Assembly (NCBI GenBank): GCA_044356745.1
Contig: JBIKVP010000023.1
Coordinates: forward strand, 1 to 26,565
Source of the DNA: JBIKVP01 sp044356745
Lineage (GTDB): Bacteria > Pseudomonadota > Alphaproteobacteria > Rhizobiales > Beijerinckiaceae
DNA length: 26,565 nucleotides
Direction: 5' to 3'
Within the stretch, counting starts at the first letter, position 1, and every line of letters starts with the position of its first letter. Positions 25,524-26,565 of this stretch are shown here, piece after piece. A model generated the notes under the pieces. That model was not told where the DNA came from, did not search any database, and saw nothing but the letters and a program-made list of their open reading frames with translations. Made by a program: the position numbers and the translations under genes.

Positions 25524-25788
25524 AGCCTGTCCCTGTATTTACGATTGATTAAGAGATGAGGCGATTTTGTCTAGAAGCAGGAGAAGACATGCAGGAAGGG
25601 TTATCCCTTTCAAATGTCTTCGACACACTTACAGGCAAAATAGCCATCTCCCTTTGGGCTTCCCCGCCACGCGTCGATCTGGTGCGTCCCCAAACTTGCC
25701 CGAAGTCCCGCTTCGCGCCGCGTTTGGCTCCTGCCATAACTTGGTGGCGAGAAAAGCTTAATCAATTGTAAATACAGGACAGGCTCTA
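25521..25788. mobile_element. MITE-like non-autonomous element with about 32-bp terminal inverted repeats
   Basis: The left end (25521-25553) and right end (25757-25788, reverse complement) share TAGAGCCTGTCC, TGTATTTAC and ATTGATTAAG in order, with one 1-bp indel and one substitution over about 32 bases. The 268-bp unit (264 bp if the outer TA pairs are target sequence) has an interior of visibly higher G+C than its surroundings. Short frames inside resemble no transposase that I recognise. TA at both edges fits a TA-targeting (IS630/Tc1-like) mobiliser; the GAGCCTGTCC tip also resembles ends of other IS families, so the parent is undecided. It fills most of the thiolase-marR gap. Confidence 0.75.
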
Positions 25789-25930
25789 AGCAAACAGAGT
25801 CACATCTGTGCAACAGCGACACATTATCACTCACGGAACAGATAACAGACTGTTGTCATTCACATAAATCTCATCTTAAAACGGATGCGTAACGATCCTG
25901 TTGGTCGGAACATCATTCAAGGCGTTGCGT

Positions 25931-26281
25931 ATGTCTGTCGAGTTGCGTCCCTCGCAAGCACTGCATTTATGGCATCAGGTCATGCTTGACCTAGTGCAAA
26001 CGGATGCCTTTGATCTCTCTGCGCGCCAAACTGCTGTTTTGCTCACAATTTACCTCGAATCTCCGCCTCACACTGTGCGTGGTTTGGCAAAAAAGCTTAA
26101 TGTCACCAAGCCCGTCATCACCCGTGCGCTCGACACCATGACGAAGCTCAAATTCGTCTCACGCAGGCGCGATGAAACAGATCGGCGTAATGTTATTATT
26201 CAGCGCACCGTTGAAGGCGCATTGGCGGTTGAAAAAATCAGCGACATTATCATTGTCCGCGCTCAAGAATTGCCAAGATAA
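25931..26281 (+). CDS. MarR-family transcriptional regulator
   Basis: This is a 116-residue winged-helix regulator. It starts at the ATG at 25931, eight bases after AAGG, not at the upstream TTG at 25901. The helix-turn-helix region is TVRGLAKKLNVTKPVITRALD (split: TVRGLAKKLN, VTKPVITRALD). The wing carries the MarR signature RRRDETDRRN. N-terminal residues (ALHLWHQVMLDLV) would form the dimer interface. It ends soon after helix 6, slightly short for the family (130-150), so the dimerisation helix is brief. The ligand and targets are unknown. It is followed by a very AT-rich gap and a new gene in the same direction. Confidence 0.85.
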   Translation: MSVELRPSQALHLWHQVMLDLVQTDAFDLSARQTAVLLTIYLESPPHTVRGLAKKLNVTKPVITRALDTMTKLKFVSRRRDETDRRNVIIQRTVEGALAVEKISDIIIVRAQELPR

Positions 26282-26448
26282 ATCAAAAACGCACATGCAT
26301 CAATATATTTATTAAATATTATAATATAATTATTTATTATAATATTTTAATTAAAAAAAATTTTTAGTACGAATTTTGCCACATTTTAATTGGCAATAAT
26401 ATCTTAACAATATTTTCTGCGATCAAAATATTCAAAAATGGGTTTTTG
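26282..26448. other. Extremely AT-rich intergenic region
   Basis: These 167 bases are almost pure A/T in the stretch 26298-26365, with overlapping self-complementary runs such as ATAATATAATTAT. This is well below the G+C of the surrounding genes. It lies just before a Ser/Gly-rich gene start and would be a natural binding region for GapR or a silencer of acquired genes. No promoter can be picked out with confidence. Confidence 0.5.
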
Positions 26449-26565
26449 ATGTCGTCAGGTGGGATCAAGTCGAAGGATAAGGAGGCTGGTGACGCTGGCG
26501 GCAAGAATATTGTCGCGAGGTCTGGACAGCCTTCTTCTGCTCCGTCTCGTTCTGGTGTGCCTTCT
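26449..26565 (+). CDS. 5' end of a Ser/Gly-rich protein gene (partial)
   Basis: An ATG at 26449 opens a frame that stays open to the window end (39 codons). The peptide starts MSSGGIKSKDKEAGDAGG and contains 9 Ser and 7 Gly, several Lys, no Cys and no hydrophobic segment, so it is a disordered, non-exported-by-Sec N-terminus. The codon pattern shifts to TCT/GGT/CCT toward the edge, unlike the neighbours. The upstream ribosome site (ATGGG) is weak. I do not recognise it. Length and domains are unknown because the gene is cut. Confidence 0.5.
   Translation, partial: MSSGGIKSKDKEAGDAGGKNIVARSGQPSSAPSRSGVPS

Noticed and set aside
25549..25834. Several overlapping frames on both strands inside the repeat element
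   Set aside because: They exist only because the interior is G+C-rich; none has a ribosome site or transposase motif.

Overview
The window looks like the chromosome of an alphaproteobacterium of the Hyphomicrobiales (Rhizobiales) type with unusually moderate G+C (mid-forties percent by eye). The markers are irr divergent from fabA-fabB-fabI, rnhB followed by a CcrM-type GANTC methyltransferase, a PodJ-like polarity protein, GapR (DUF2312), DUF1036, and a TSUP transporter coupled to a TIGR02186/Alph_Pro_TM protein. No species is named. No rRNA, tRNA or CRISPR array was seen.

Layout: 1-116 holds the tail of an upstream gene whose frame is ambiguous. At 150-1571 is a Tat-exported multicopper-oxidase-fold protein that has lost nearly all copper ligands. 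Convergent to it (1588-3347, minus) is the TSUP/TIGR02186 pair. A very long PodJ-like gene (3423-8330, minus) follows, then a 589-bp gene-free stretch and two orphan genes on the minus strand: a glycine-rich, cysteine-free EF-hand protein (8920-9612) and a serine-rich protein (9863-10576). Region 10686-15137 is a fatty-acid and iron block: irr and fabD on the minus strand, fabA, fabB and fabI on the plus strand. Then come a HAD phosphatase, rnhB and ccrM (plus). Tail-to-tail with ccrM is a stand-alone, TTG-initiated protein that looks like the N0-N1 periplasmic domains of a type III secretion secretin. Divergent from it is a cysteine-free protein with five NPF tripeptides. Next are a 1013-residue membrane Fe-S / 2Fe-2S / FAD oxidoreductase fusion with a Fur-like box upstream, a DUF1036 protein, gapR, an SCP-x-like thiolase whose stop codon lies at the end of a 268-bp inverted-repeat element, a MarR regulator, and the start of a Ser/Gly-rich gene behind a very AT-rich stretch.

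How the parts may work together: fabD, fabA, fabB and fabI supply malonyl transfer, unsaturation/dehydration, condensation and enoyl reduction for fatty acid synthesis, next to the iron/haem-responsive regulator Irr. CcrM, GapR and PodJ serve the cell cycle and polarity. The less ordinary layer is the secretin N-domain protein together with several cysteine-free, Ser-rich or motif-rich orphans. This is compatible with scattered parts of a type III-like secretion/effector repertoire, but that link is inference: no export apparatus, ATPase or needle gene is in the window. The other second-look items are the copper-less oxidase, the redox fusion, and the mobile repeat with a possible solo end at the irr stop codon.
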